Source of the DNA: Paenibacillus_AB hodogayensis
GTDB lineage: Bacteria > Bacillota > Bacilli > Paenibacillales > NBRC-103111
Direction of reading: 5' to 3'
Length of the DNA stretch: 64,000 nucleotides
Assembly: GCF_039536325.1 (NCBI RefSeq)
Contig: NZ_BAAAYO010000013.1
Location: 359,352 to 423,351, forward strand
Part shown: positions 49,382 through 58,203 of the stretch, piece by piece
Layout: each line of letters opens with the position of its first letter
How positions within the stretch are numbered: position 1 is the stretch's first letter
Program-made: the position numbers and the translations under genes
The notes under the pieces: generated by a model
What the model saw: only the letters and a program-made list of their open reading frames with translations
Told to the model about the DNA's origin: nothing
Database searches by the model: none

Positions 49382-50755
49382 TTATTTACCGAGACAAAAT
49401 TGAGAAAAAATTTGATCGATCAACGACTCGCCTATCGAATCCCCTACGAGCTCGCCCAGGCTCTCCCAGGCGTGGCGGATATCGATCTGAATCATATCGA
49501 TCGGAATGCGCTCGTCGGCGGCTTTACGGGCCTCCTCAAGCGCCTGCTTGGCCTGCTTCAGCAAATGGATGTGCCTCACGTTGCTGACATACGTCATATC
49601 GTTGGTTTCCAGCTGTCCGCCGAAAAACAGGACGCCGATTGCCTGCCCTAGCCGGTCCAGGCCTTCTTCCTCCTTCACCGACATCTTGACGATGCGTTCC
49701 GGAGGGACGTTCGCCTCCAAATAAGACAGCTCGACAGCAGCAGGCAAATCGCTTTTATTTACGATTATAATACTCTGCTTCTCTTTCACTTGGGCGATCA
49801 GCTGCTTCTCTTCCTCGTGCAGCGGCTCGTTGCCGTTTACCACCAGCAGGATAAGATCGGCATCGGTCAAGGCGATGCGGGAGCGTTCTACGCCGATCCG
49901 TTCTACAATATCTTCGGTTTCCCGCAGCCCGGCCGTATCCAGCAGCTTTAAAGGAATGCCGTTCAGGTTGACATATTCTTCGATGACATCCCGGGTAGTC
50001 CCGGGAATATCCGTTACAATCGCTTTGTTCTCTTGAGCCAGCGCATTCAGGAGCGAGGACTTGCCTACGTTCGGACGTCCTACGATAGCGGTGACGATCC
50101 CCTCGCGCAATATTTTCCCTTGCTCCGCCGTATGCAGCAGCCTGTTCAGATCCGCGATGCCTTGTCCGCACTTGTCTTGGATAAAGGCGGTCGTCAGCTC
50201 TTCCACATCGTGCTCGGGATAATCGATATTGACTTCAATATGCGCCATCAACTCGACGAGCCGGTGACGCAGCAGCTTCACATGCTTCGACAGCGTTCCT
50301 TCTACTTGTCGCAGAGCGATTTTGTATGCCCGGTCCGATTTCGCGCGAATCAGGTCGATAACCGCTTCCGCCTGCGTCAGGTCGATTCTGCCATTTAAAT
50401 AAGCCCGCTTCGTGAACTCGCCGGGCTCGGCTAACCGCACCCCTTGTTCCAGTACGAGATCCAACACTTTTTTGACCGAAATGATGCCGCCGTGACAGCT
50501 AATTTCCACTACGTCCTCGGTCGTAAAGGAGCGCGGCCCTTTCATGACCGTAACCAACGCCTCTTCGACCCGTTCCCGATCGGACGGCTGGATAATGTGG
50601 CCGTAATGTACCGTATGGGAAGATACGTCTTCCAGCTTTCCTTTAAAGGCGAACAATCGACCTACCTTTTGGATCGAATCGGCGCCGCTAACGCGAATGA
50701 CGGATATTCCCCCTTCTCCTGTCGGAGTGGAAATAGCCGCTATTGTATCTGTCAT
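49382..50755 (-). CDS. mnmE: tRNA modification GTPase MnmE
   Basis: A 457-residue GTPase. The N-terminal folate-binding domain starts MTDTIAAISTPTGEGG. The G domain has GRPNVGKSSLLN, TDIPGTTRD, DTAGLR and NKSD. The C-terminal motif FCLGK carries the catalytic cysteine. It forms the U34 modification complex with MnmG. ATG 50755 fits the family; two GTGs upstream would add five residues. Confidence 0.97.
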   Translation of the reverse strand: MTDTIAAISTPTGEGGISVIRVSGADSIQKVGRLFAFKGKLEDVSSHTVHYGHIIQPSDRERVEEALVTVMKGPRSFTTEDVVEISCHGGIISVKKVLDLVLEQGVRLAEPGEFTKRAYLNGRIDLTQAEAVIDLIRAKSDRAYKIALRQVEGTLSKHVKLLRHRLVELMAHIEVNIDYPEHDVEELTTAFIQDKCGQGIADLNRLLHTAEQGKILREGIVTAIVGRPNVGKSSLLNALAQENKAIVTDIPGTTRDVIEEYVNLNGIPLKLLDTAGLRETEDIVERIGVERSRIALTDADLILLVVNGNEPLHEEEKQLIAQVKEKQSIIIVNKSDLPAAVELSYLEANVPPERIVKMSVKEEEGLDRLGQAIGVLFFGGQLETNDMTYVSNVRHIHLLKQAKQALEEARKAADERIPIDMIQIDIRHAWESLGELVGDSIGESLIDQIFSQFCLGK

Positions 50756-50795
50756 GGAAGTTTGCACCACCTTTTCATTCCCATCTCATAAAAAC

Positions 50796-50830
50796 AAAAA
50801 CAATGACTCCCGCCCTCGCGGAGTCATTGC
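50796..50830 (-). terminator. Terminator after jag
   Basis: On the minus strand CAATGACTCC pairs with GGGAGTCATTG, followed by TTTTTG. Confidence 0.85.
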
Positions 50831-50931
50831 TCGATTCAATCGTTTGTTGCCGCAATGCCGCTAGCAGGCGGGCGGGCCGTCGAACTGCTTAGCGTGAGAC
50901 CGGCGAATATCCGCATGGTCCGTCACGTCTC

Positions 50932-51549
50932 CTATCTCGGGGCAATCACTATCCGACGGTTCGGCTCTTCCCCTTTGCTGAACGTCTTCACCTCGGGGTG
51001 ATTTTGCAGCTGCGAATGAATAACCTTCCGCTCCTGCGGCGACATGGGCTCCAGCACGACTTCTTTGCGCGTCCGGATGACACGCAGGGCGAGACGGTTC
51101 GACAACTCCTCGAGCGTCTGCCTGCGGCGCAAGCGGAACTGCTCTGCATCGAGCACGATTCGGACATGCGATGCGGCGTAGCGGTTTGCTACTATATTGA
51201 CCAGATATTGCAAAGAGTCCAGCGTCTGTCCTCTTCTTCCGATCAGAATTCCTAATTCTTTGCCGATCAAATTGAACTGCACGCCGTCAGCGGTATTCTC
51301 ACGATCGATTGTAACCTGGATGTCCATCTCTCGGAACACATCTCCCAGAAACGCGACAGCTTCTTCCAAAGCGTCCGGAATGAGCTCCAGCTCCACCTTC
51401 GCCTCTTTGGCGCCGATCAGGCCGAACAACCCTTTGGAAGGCTGCTCCAGCACCTTGCTCTTGACCCGGCTCTCCGCAACGTTCCATTGGGCTAGTCCGG
51501 ATCTTATCGCATCCTCGATCGTTTTTCCCGTGACAACGATTGTTTTCAT
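50932..51549 (-). CDS. jag: Jag/KhpB RNA-binding protein (SpoIIIJ-associated)
   Basis: A 205-residue protein. The Jag N-domain (1-50, KTIVVTGKTIEDAI, KGLFGLIGAKEAKV) is followed by a KH domain (IGKELGILIGRRGQTLDSLQ) and R3H (~145-205, NRLALRVIRTRKEV, SPQERKVIH). It binds RNA and is linked to division and elongation control in Gram-positives. Its ATG overlaps the yidC stop by 4 bp. Confidence 0.95.
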   Translation of the reverse strand: MKTIVVTGKTIEDAIRSGLAQWNVAESRVKSKVLEQPSKGLFGLIGAKEAKVELELIPDALEEAVAFLGDVFREMDIQVTIDRENTADGVQFNLIGKELGILIGRRGQTLDSLQYLVNIVANRYAASHVRIVLDAEQFRLRRRQTLEELSNRLALRVIRTRKEVVLEPMSPQERKVIHSQLQNHPEVKTFSKGEEPNRRIVIAPR

Positions 51550-52292
51550 TTCGATAAGCCACCCTTTTGATTAGATCTACCGTATAGCAAATAAGATTGC
51601 ACGACAGTAAACAGGTTGCTGTATACCCAATACAAAGGCAACGCCGAAGCGAAATTCATGGACATGACGAAAATCAAAACAGGGAAAATCAGCATTAGGT
51701 TCTGCATTTGCGGCGTCGTCTGGGAAGCCATAACCTTCTGCTGCAGGAACGTCGTAATCGCCGCCAGCGTAGGCAGTACATAGTACGGGTCCGGCGTGCC
51801 GAACTGCATCCACAGGAAGTTATGCTGACTGATCTCTCCATTACGCACGATAGCGTTGTAAAGCGCGATCAGAACCGGCATCTGCACGAGCAGCGGCAAA
51901 CAGCCGGCAAGCGGGTTGACGCCGTTCTTCTGAAACAGCTTCATCGTTTCTTCTTGCTGCTTCTTCGGATCGTCCTTGTACTTTTCCTTGATCTTCTTCA
52001 TCTCCGGCTGAATGCTCTGCATCGCCTTGGAGCTGCGGTACTGCTTGAGCGTGAGAGGAAGCACCAGGAACCGGATAATCACGGTCATGACCAGGATCGA
52101 TAATCCGTACTGTCCCCAAAGCAATTCGGCGAACCAGTTCAGCAGCCACGAAAGCGGATGCACGAAATACCGGTCCCAGATGCCGTTCGCAGGATCGATG
52201 GGGTTCGTGTGTGCCGACATGCTGCCGCAGCCGGATAGCACAACCATCACGGCCGTAAACAGCAGGGCGAGTTGTATGCGACGTCGGGCCAA
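51546..52292 (-). CDS. yidC: Membrane insertase YidC (SpoIIIJ type)
   Basis: A 248-residue Oxa1/YidC insertase. The lipobox VLSGC places the lipidated cysteine at residue 22 after signal-sequence cleavage. Five membrane segments follow (ILVMTVIIRFLVLPL, CLPLLVQMPVLIALY, LMLIFPVLIFVMSM among them), with the hydrophilic-groove arginine in IIRFLVLPLTLKQ. It inserts proteins alone or with SecYEG and is needed for sporulation. TTG 52292 is preferred because GGAGG lies 9 nt upstream. Confidence 0.95.
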   Translation of the reverse strand: MARRRIQLALLFTAVMVVLSGCGSMSAHTNPIDPANGIWDRYFVHPLSWLLNWFAELLWGQYGLSILVMTVIIRFLVLPLTLKQYRSSKAMQSIQPEMKKIKEKYKDDPKKQQEETMKLFQKNGVNPLAGCLPLLVQMPVLIALYNAIVRNGEISQHNFLWMQFGTPDPYYVLPTLAAITTFLQQKVMASQTTPQMQNLMLIFPVLIFVMSMNFASALPLYWVYSNLFTVVQSYLLYGRSNQKGGLSK

Positions 52293-52491
52293 AATAAGCT
52301 TCCTCCTACATCTTTGTCTATACATCATCTATATGGCAAAACCAGCCGCATCCGAAAACGATCGGAACGCAGCACCAAATACGGGAACAGTCCCCTATCC
52401 AACATCAACTATAACACATGTTGGACGCCAAAGAAAACTTTTTAAAGGAAGCTAACCGAATCGTCTCTCCCTCTTTTATGAAAACGGACGC
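52293..52491. other. Spacer between rnpA and yidC
   Basis: About 200 bp without a gene; no yidD-like frame is present. It contains the inverted repeat TCCAACA (52398-52404) / TGTTGGA (52419-52425) of unknown role. Confidence 0.5.
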
Positions 52492-52839
52492 TCAAGTCTT
52501 TTCATTAAGCAGCTGAGCCCGTTTCAGTGCGTGCAGCATGCTTTTCTCCAACTGACCGTACTCCATATCGACCACCGGCTTGCGGGCAATGACGATAAAA
52601 TCGTAATGGGAACGGATCTTGGCTTCGTTCAGACGTACGATTTCCTTCATCAATCTTCTGATCCGATTGCGGATAACCGCGCTGCCGAGCTTCTTGCTGA
52701 CCGATACGCCCATCCGGAAACGCTCGATCCGCGGATTCGGCAAGCAATAGACGACCACCTGCATGTTGGCCGACGATTTGCCGTAACGGTACACCTTGTT
52801 GAAATCTTCCCTGCGGGTCAATCTCAATTCTTTTTGCAT
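52492..52839 (-). CDS. rnpA: Ribonuclease P protein component
   Basis: A 115-residue RnpA with LTRREDFNKVYRYGKS, RMGVSVSKKLGSAVIRNRIRR (RNR motif) and YDFIVIARKPV. It binds the RNase P RNA to process tRNA 5' ends. ATG 52839 (MQKELRLTRRED) fits the family; an ATG at 52851 would add four residues. It is downstream of rpmH past a weak terminator. Confidence 0.94.
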   Translation of the reverse strand: MQKELRLTRREDFNKVYRYGKSSANMQVVVYCLPNPRIERFRMGVSVSKKLGSAVIRNRIRRLMKEIVRLNEAKIRSHYDFIVIARKPVVDMEYGQLEKSMLHALKRAQLLNEKT

Positions 52840-52877
52840 CCGATTCACCATCTGTTCGACTTCTTTATATAGGAAAA

Positions 52878-52900
52878 AGAAAAGACCACCTTGAAGTGGC
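52878..52900 (-). terminator. Attenuating terminator between rpmH and rnpA
   Basis: On the minus strand GGCCACTT-CA-AGGTGGTC is followed by a T-rich tract. It probably lowers rnpA transcription relative to rpmH. Confidence 0.7.
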
Positions 52901-52906
52901 CTTCCG

Positions 52907-53041
52907 TTACGCGCTGATTACTTTTCTTCCTTTTTGGCGGCGAGCTTTCAAAACTTTACGTCCGTTTTTCGTGCTCATTCTTTTACGAAAACCGTGCACC
53001 TTTTTGCGCTTGCTCACATTCGGTTTAAATGTCGGTCCCAT
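52907..53041 (-). CDS. rpmH: 50S ribosomal protein L34
   Basis: A 44-residue L34 (PTFKPNVSKRKKVHGFRKRM, then STKNGRKVLKARRQKGRKVI). A ribosome site AAGGAGG precedes the ATG. It is the first leftward gene from oriC, as in nearly all Firmicutes. Confidence 0.97.
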   Translation of the reverse strand: MGPTFKPNVSKRKKVHGFRKRMSTKNGRKVLKARRQKGRKVISA

Positions 53042-53097
53042 CGTTCGCACCTCCTTACCTGTATTGCAGAGTTCATCGTCCGAAAACGCCTCTATCC

Positions 53098-53126
53098 ATT
53101 AAATCATTTCTGCCTATAAAAGTCAA
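53098..53126 (-). promoter_or_regulatory. Promoter of rpmH
   Basis: On the minus strand TTGACT (53126-53121) and TTTAAT (53103-53098) with a 17-bp spacer. Confidence 0.65.
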
Positions 53127-53199
53127 TCTGCTTCCGGTACGCAAAATTTGCCGTCGCAACCTTCCCTTTTCGACCCGCTTCATCGCAATATGTCCACTT

Positions 53200-53495
53200 T
53201 CGTCAAACGTTATCCACCTGTGCACAACTTTCCACCCGCTTCAGACGGATTTTGTCGGGTTCTGCACAACGCATAAACAATATATTGTGCTGTGAACAAC
53301 TTTTATGCACAAGGTCTAGATATTGTGGATAAGGTTTGAAAACACGCGCCGATTCTGCTATTATGGTATTGTTTTCGGTTGTGGACATTCTTTAGCTTTT
53401 CTCCGTTATCAACAGCTTGTGGATAAGATTGTGAACAATTTTCCCCTACGCATTTTTTCAAATTTCCCAATCCTATGACATTTGTGGATATTTTC
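53200..53495. other. oriC: Replication origin oriC (incA/incB-like DnaA box cluster)
   Basis: The rpmH-dnaA spacer (531 bp) holds many DnaA boxes: TTATCCACC (53210-53218), TGTGCACAA (53219-53227, minus), TTATGCACA (53303-53311), TGTGGATAA (53324-53332 and 53418-53426, minus), TTATCAACA (53406-53414), TGTGAACAA (53430-53438) and TGTGGATAT (53483-53491). An AT-rich run near 53450-53475 could be part of an unwinding element. The gene context and box density make this the chromosomal origin. Confidence 0.92.
53336..53364 (+). promoter_or_regulatory. Promoter of dnaA
   Basis: TTGAAA (53336-53341) and TATTAT (53359-53364) with exactly 17 bp between. DnaA boxes lie on both sides, the closest at 53324-53332, which fits autorepression by DnaA. 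Confidence 0.75.
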
Positions 53496-53572
53496 CGACA
53501 TCATCCTGCAAAGGATTCATTATAGCATGGCTCCCCGTCTTACCGGCAATGAAATGAAGGAGTGAACAAACT

Positions 53573-54937
53573 GTGGACGGTCATACCCACGATTTATGGC
53601 AGCAAGTGTTGTCCGTGATACAAACGAAATTAAGCAAACCAAGCTTCGACACTTGGCTCAAATCGACAAAGGCATCCGTCTTTACCGAATCGCAGCTGAT
53701 TATTTGCGCACCGACCGATTTTGCCCGCGATTGGCTGGAAAGCCGTTATAAGAAAATGATATCCAAAACCGTTTTGGATTATTTGGGCCGCGATGTCGAG
53801 GTCAGCTTCGTGCTGCAGGATACCGAGCCTCTGGCTTCCAAATCAGCCCCTTTGCCTTCCGCGCAGCCGGTCAAGCCGACTCCGATCCAGGAAGACGGCA
53901 GCATTTACAACACGCTTAATCCCAAATATACGTTCGACACGTTCGTCATCGGCTCGGGCAACCGTTTCGCTCATGCCGCCTCGCTGGCCGTCGCCGAGGC
54001 GCCCGCGAAGACGTATAACCCGCTGTTCCTGTACGGGGGCGTCGGCTTGGGCAAAACTCACCTTATGCACGCCATCGGCAATTACGTACTCGAGCACAAT
54101 CCGGATGCTCGGGTGTTGTACATTTCTTCGGAGAAATTTACGAACGAATTCATTAATGCCGTGCGCGACAACCGCGGCGAAGATTTCCGCAACAAATACC
54201 GCAAAATCGACGTTCTGCTCATCGACGACATTCAGTTTCTGGCCGGCAAGGAAGGGACTCAGGAGGAGTTTTTCCATACCTTCAACGCCCTGCACGAGGA
54301 GCGCAAGCAAATTATTATTTCCAGCGACCGCTTGCCCAAAGAAATTCCGACCTTGGAGGACCGGCTCCGCTCCCGCTTCGAATGGGGTCTCAATACCGAC
54401 ATTCAACCGCCGGATCTGGAGACGCGGATCGCCATCCTGCGCAAAAAAGCGAAAGCGGAAAACCTGGATATTCCCAACGAAGCGATGGTCTATATCGCCA
54501 ACCAGATCGATACGAACATTCGCGAGCTGGAAGGCGCTTTAATCCGCGTCGTAGCCTATTCGTCGCTGATCAATCAGGATATTACGACCCATCTGGCCGC
54601 CGAGGCGCTCAAAGACATCATCCCGTCCAGCAGACCGAAAATCATTACGATTCAGGACATTCAGCAGCGGGTCGGCGAATTTTATAACTTGAAATTGGAA
54701 GACTTCAAGGCGCGCAAGCGAACAAAGGCCGTCGCTTTTCCCAGACAAGTGGCCATGTATTTGTCCCGAGAGCTCACCGATTACTCCCTTCCGAAGATCG
54801 GCGAGGCGTTCGGGGGACGGGATCATACGACCGTCATTCACGCTCACGAGAAAATCGCAACCGCCCTGCAATTGGACCAGGACTTATATAAAATCATTCA
54901 GTCGCTCACCGAGAAAATCAAAAATCCGTCCGCTTAA
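53573..54937 (+). CDS. dnaA: Chromosomal replication initiator DnaA
   Basis: A 454-residue DnaA. Domain I (~1-85) precedes a short linker. The AAA+ domain has GGVGLGKTH, LLIDDIQFL and SSDRLPKEIPTLEDRLRSRF. Domain IV has the signature FGGRDHTTVIHAHEKI for box binding. It starts at GTG 53573 with an AAGGAG site 10 nt upstream. It melts oriC and loads the helicase. It heads dnaA-dnaN-yaaA-recF-remB-gyrBA. Confidence 0.98.
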   Translation: MDGHTHDLWQQVLSVIQTKLSKPSFDTWLKSTKASVFTESQLIICAPTDFARDWLESRYKKMISKTVLDYLGRDVEVSFVLQDTEPLASKSAPLPSAQPVKPTPIQEDGSIYNTLNPKYTFDTFVIGSGNRFAHAASLAVAEAPAKTYNPLFLYGGVGLGKTHLMHAIGNYVLEHNPDARVLYISSEKFTNEFINAVRDNRGEDFRNKYRKIDVLLIDDIQFLAGKEGTQEEFFHTFNALHEERKQIIISSDRLPKEIPTLEDRLRSRFEWGLNTDIQPPDLETRIAILRKKAKAENLDIPNEAMVYIANQIDTNIRELEGALIRVVAYSSLINQDITTHLAAEALKDIIPSSRPKIITIQDIQQRVGEFYNLKLEDFKARKRTKAVAFPRQVAMYLSRELTDYSLPKIGEAFGGRDHTTVIHAHEKIATALQLDQDLYKIIQSLTEKIKNPSA

Positions 54938-54943
54938 TAGACG

Positions 54944-54985
54944 AAAGCCTATGCACAATCTATTCACATGTGGATAGGCTTTATT
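54944..54985 (+). terminator. Hairpin after dnaA overlapping DnaA boxes
   Basis: AAAGCCTAT (54944-54952) pairs with ATAGGCTTT (54974-54982), followed by ATT. The stem includes the DnaA-box-like TGTGGATAG (54969-54977), with another box-like ATATCCACA at 55005-55013. It may combine termination with DnaA binding. Confidence 0.5.
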
Positions 54986-55162
54986 GTTCAAGGGTTTTGA
55001 CCACATATCCACATATTCAGGGCCCCTACTACTTCTATCACTTTAAAAGATATATACTTATGAATAATAGAGTTGCCTCATCGGCAAACAGAAACGTCCA
55101 TCCCGTCCGTTCGGTTTAGCTTATGCAACGATCGGAATCTTTTAGAACCAGGAGTTGAGATT

Positions 55163-56305
55163 ATGAAACTGAATATTTTAAAAGACAGCTTGAACGATTC
55201 CATTCAGCATGTGTCCAGAGCCATCTCGAGCCGGACTACCATACCGATTCTCAGCGGCATCAAAATCGACGTCCAACCGGACGGTGTCACGCTTACCGCT
55301 TCCGATACGGAAATTTCCGTTCAAAGCTTCATTGCCCTCGAAAAAGAAGGGACCGAAATTATTCATGTGGAGACACCTGGAAGTGTTGTTCTCCCCGCCA
55401 AATTTTTTACGGAAATTATTAAAAAGCTGCCGTCTTCCGACGTGACCATCGAGGTCAGAGACAATTTCATTACGTGGATCCGTTCCGGATCGGCGGAAAT
55501 TCAAATCGTCGGACTTGACCCCGAAGAATACCCGCTGCTGCCCCAACTGGAGGAGCAAAGCGTCGTTTCCATACCGAGCGATCTCTTGAAAACGATGATC
55601 CGGCAAACCACATTCGCCGTTTCGACAAGCGAGACCTCTCCGATTTTGACGGGCGTATTGTGGAATTTCTCTCCGGATCGGCTGAAGCTGATAGCATGCG
55701 ACCGTTTGCGAATGGCGTCGCGGGAGGCACAGATCGAGGCGGGCACTGAAACCGGGCTGCAAAACATCGTCATTGCGGGCAAAAGTCTGAATGAGCTGAA
55801 TAAACTGCTCCCCGATCAAAACACGCCGATTGAAATTGTCGTAGCGAACAACCAGGTTTTGTTTAAAATCGACCATATTTTGTTTTATACGCGTATTTTG
55901 GACGGCGCTTACCCGGATACGTCGAAGCTTATCCCTCAGTCGTTCCAAACACATCTGACCATCGACACAAAAAAGCTGGCCGACGCAATCGATCGCGCCT
56001 ACTTGTTGTCGCGCGAAGAAAAAACGAACATCGTCAAAATGACGTTGAAAGACGAAAGAACGGTAGAAATCTCGTCCAGCTCCAGCGAACTCGGCAAAGT
56101 AACCGAGCAGATCGATACGCACGAGCTGACCGGGGATTTGCTCAGCGTTTCGTTCAACTCCAAATATATGCTGGATGCCTTGAAAGTCATCGACAGCGAC
56201 TTTATCTCGCTTTGCTTCCGCGGAGCGATGCAACCGATCATTATGAAACCGGACGACCATGGCAATATGCTGCACCTGATCATGCCTTATCGCACGACCA
56301 ACTGA
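55163..56305 (+). CDS. dnaN: DNA polymerase III beta subunit (sliding clamp)
   Basis: A 380-residue clamp of normal length (MKLNILKDSLNDSIQHVSRA start, SKYMLDALKVIDSD and MPYRTTN end). Dimers encircle DNA and tether the polymerase. I chose ATG 55163 because AGGAG lies 8 nt upstream; the open frame extends to 55073 without homology. Confidence 0.97.
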   Translation: MKLNILKDSLNDSIQHVSRAISSRTTIPILSGIKIDVQPDGVTLTASDTEISVQSFIALEKEGTEIIHVETPGSVVLPAKFFTEIIKKLPSSDVTIEVRDNFITWIRSGSAEIQIVGLDPEEYPLLPQLEEQSVVSIPSDLLKTMIRQTTFAVSTSETSPILTGVLWNFSPDRLKLIACDRLRMASREAQIEAGTETGLQNIVIAGKSLNELNKLLPDQNTPIEIVVANNQVLFKIDHILFYTRILDGAYPDTSKLIPQSFQTHLTIDTKKLADAIDRAYLLSREEKTNIVKMTLKDERTVEISSSSSELGKVTEQIDTHELTGDLLSVSFNSKYMLDALKVIDSDFISLCFRGAMQPIIMKPDDHGNMLHLIMPYRTTN

Positions 56306-56328
56306 ACGGACGAACGGGGACTTTTACG

Positions 56329-56547
56329 ATGAAAACCATTACGATCAACACGGAATATATTACGTTGGGCCAGTTTTTGAAATTGGCCGATTGCATTTCC
56401 ACCGGCGGCGAAGCGAAGTTTTTCGTCAAAGAAGCGACGATCCGCGTCAATGACGTGCCGGAAAATCGCAGAGGCCGCAAGCTGTATGCCCAGGATCAAG
56501 TGGCTGTCGACGGCTACGGCACCTTTCTCGTTGCACGCCAAGGCTAG
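56329..56547 (+). CDS. yaaA: S4-domain protein YaaA
   Basis: A 72-residue S4-type RNA-binding protein (EYITLGQFLKLADCISTGGE, FFVKEATIRVNDVPENRRGR). It is conserved between dnaN and recF, with a proposed role in ribosome assembly. ATG 56329 follows a GGGGA site, 23 bp after dnaN. Confidence 0.92.
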   Translation: MKTITINTEYITLGQFLKLADCISTGGEAKFFVKEATIRVNDVPENRRGRKLYAQDQVAVDGYGTFLVARQG

Positions 56548-56618
56548 CGGCTTTCGCAGATCATTCGGCATCAAACTGCGGCTTTTTACTGCTGAAAAAG
56601 TGAATTGAGCGAAAAAAC

Positions 56619-56724
56619 TTATCCACATGTGGATACGGACGCTATATTAGGGATGCCAATCCGACTGATGGTCCCGTTCTTAATAACGTACGCGTTTTTT
56701 GTGTGCGGAAAATACTTATCCACA
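56619..56724. promoter_or_regulatory. DnaA boxes upstream of recF
   Basis: Two perfect TTATCCACA boxes (56619-56627, 56716-56724). The first abuts TGTGGATAC (56628-56636), making a near-perfect inverted pair. They lie in the 216-bp yaaA-recF spacer. Confidence 0.75.
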
Positions 56725-56763
56725 TGGGGATATTGTTCCGAATTTGTACGAGGAGGTCGTTTC

Positions 56764-57879
56764 TTGTATCTGAAAAGATTGGCGCTGCGCGACTACCGCA
56801 ACTATGAATCCGTCGAGTTCTCTACCGAAGGCGCGGTCAATATTTTCGTCGGTCCGAACGCGCAGGGCAAAACGAATTTGCTTGAAGCGATATTCGTGCT
56901 CGCCCTGACGAAGTCGCACCGGACGCATCAGGACAAGGAATTGATCCGCTGGGGCGCGGAATCGACGGTGCTGCGGGGAGAACTGGACAAAAAATACGGA
57001 CCGTGTACGCTCGATCTGACTTTTACGAACCAGGGCAAAAAGGCAAAAATCAACGGACTGGAGCAAAAAAAGCTAAGCGGCTTTATCGGGTCCCTTAACG
57101 TGGTCATGTTCGCTCCCGAAGATTTGAGCATTGTCAAAGGCTCGCCCGGCATACGCCGGCGTTTTCTCGATATGGAGATCGGCCAAGTTCAGCCGTCCTA
57201 CCTGTACGATCTGACCCAATACCAGAAAGTGCTCGTGCAGCGAAACAATTTTTTGAAGCAGGCTTATAAAGATTCGGCCGCAAGCGGCATGATGATGGAT
57301 GTCTGGAACGAACAACTTGTAACCCTTAGTATTAAAATTATGAAAAAACGTCAAAACTTTATTAATAAGCTGCAAATATGGGCGGAATCCATTCATCGAG
57401 GCATCACGAACGGCCTGGAGGCGCTTAAGATTGAGTACAAGCCATCCTTCGCCTACGAGGATTCGGTAGAAGAATCTGTTTTATTTGAGCAATATATGAT
57501 AAAGTTATCACAGGCTAAAGATCAGGAATTACGCCGCAGCACGACGCTGTATGGCCCTCACCGGGACGATCTGGCTTTCTTCATCAACGGCAAGGACGTC
57601 CAGACGTTCGGTTCCCAAGGGCAGCAGCGTACGACCGCGCTGTCGCTGAAGCTGGCGGAAATCGAGTTCATCCAAGAGGAAGTGGGTGAATATCCGATTC
57701 TTCTGCTGGATGACGTACTATCCGAATTGGATACCTACCGGCAAACTCAACTTCTCGAGACGTTCCAGACTAAAGTTCAGACGTTCATCACGACGACCGG
57801 CGTGGAAAGCCTTCAGATGAACCGACTGGAGAACGCCTCCATTTTTCATGTGCGAAACGGCGAATTGGTGCTTTCTTGA
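56764..57879 (+). CDS. recF: DNA replication and repair protein RecF
   Basis: A 371-residue SMC-like ATPase with Walker A GPNAQGKTNLLEAI, signature SQGQQRTTALSLKLAE and Walker B ILLLDDVLSELD. It loads RecA at gaps with RecO and RecR. It starts at TTG 56764 behind GAGGAGG, giving MYLKRLALRDYRN. Confidence 0.96.
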   Translation: MYLKRLALRDYRNYESVEFSTEGAVNIFVGPNAQGKTNLLEAIFVLALTKSHRTHQDKELIRWGAESTVLRGELDKKYGPCTLDLTFTNQGKKAKINGLEQKKLSGFIGSLNVVMFAPEDLSIVKGSPGIRRRFLDMEIGQVQPSYLYDLTQYQKVLVQRNNFLKQAYKDSAASGMMMDVWNEQLVTLSIKIMKKRQNFINKLQIWAESIHRGITNGLEALKIEYKPSFAYEDSVEESVLFEQYMIKLSQAKDQELRRSTTLYGPHRDDLAFFINGKDVQTFGSQGQQRTTALSLKLAEIEFIQEEVGEYPILLLDDVLSELDTYRQTQLLETFQTKVQTFITTTGVESLQMNRLENASIFHVRNGELVLS

Positions 57880-57913
57880 CTCGCCAACAATCGAAAGAGG
57901 GAGCTGACTCGTC

Positions 57914-58195
57914 ATGTTCATCCATTTGGGCGGAGAGAAAATTATACGTACGTCCGAGCTGATCGCCATATTCGACCTGTCTATCGAGAAGTCTTCCAAA
58001 ATATCAAAAAGTTTCGTCCAGCACGCCCAAAAGGAAAAAAACGTGGAAGTCATCGGCGAGGAAGAATGCAAATCGATCGTAGTCACGAAGACGAAAGTAT
58101 ACTATTCCCCCATCTCTTCCACGACGTTGAAGAAACGCACCAGCAACTTGTTGATGAGCGATATCGAGACTTTTTCAAATCAAAGAAGTAGGTGA
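57914..58195 (+). CDS. remB: Extracellular matrix regulator RemB (YaaB, DUF370)
   Basis: A 93-residue DUF370 protein (FIHLGGEKIIRTSELIAIFD, STTLKKRTSNLL). In Bacillus the family includes the RemA biofilm activator and RemB. It keeps the place between recF and gyrB. The C-terminal ~10 residues are variable. Confidence 0.9.
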   Translation: MFIHLGGEKIIRTSELIAIFDLSIEKSSKISKSFVQHAQKEKNVEVIGEEECKSIVVTKTKVYYSPISSTTLKKRTSNLLMSDIETFSNQRSR

Positions 58196-58203
58196 CCTAG
58201 CTA

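Noticed and set aside
55178..56275. 365-codon minus-strand frame opposite dnaN
   Set aside because: Antisense shadow of dnaN; composition typical of a complementary frame.
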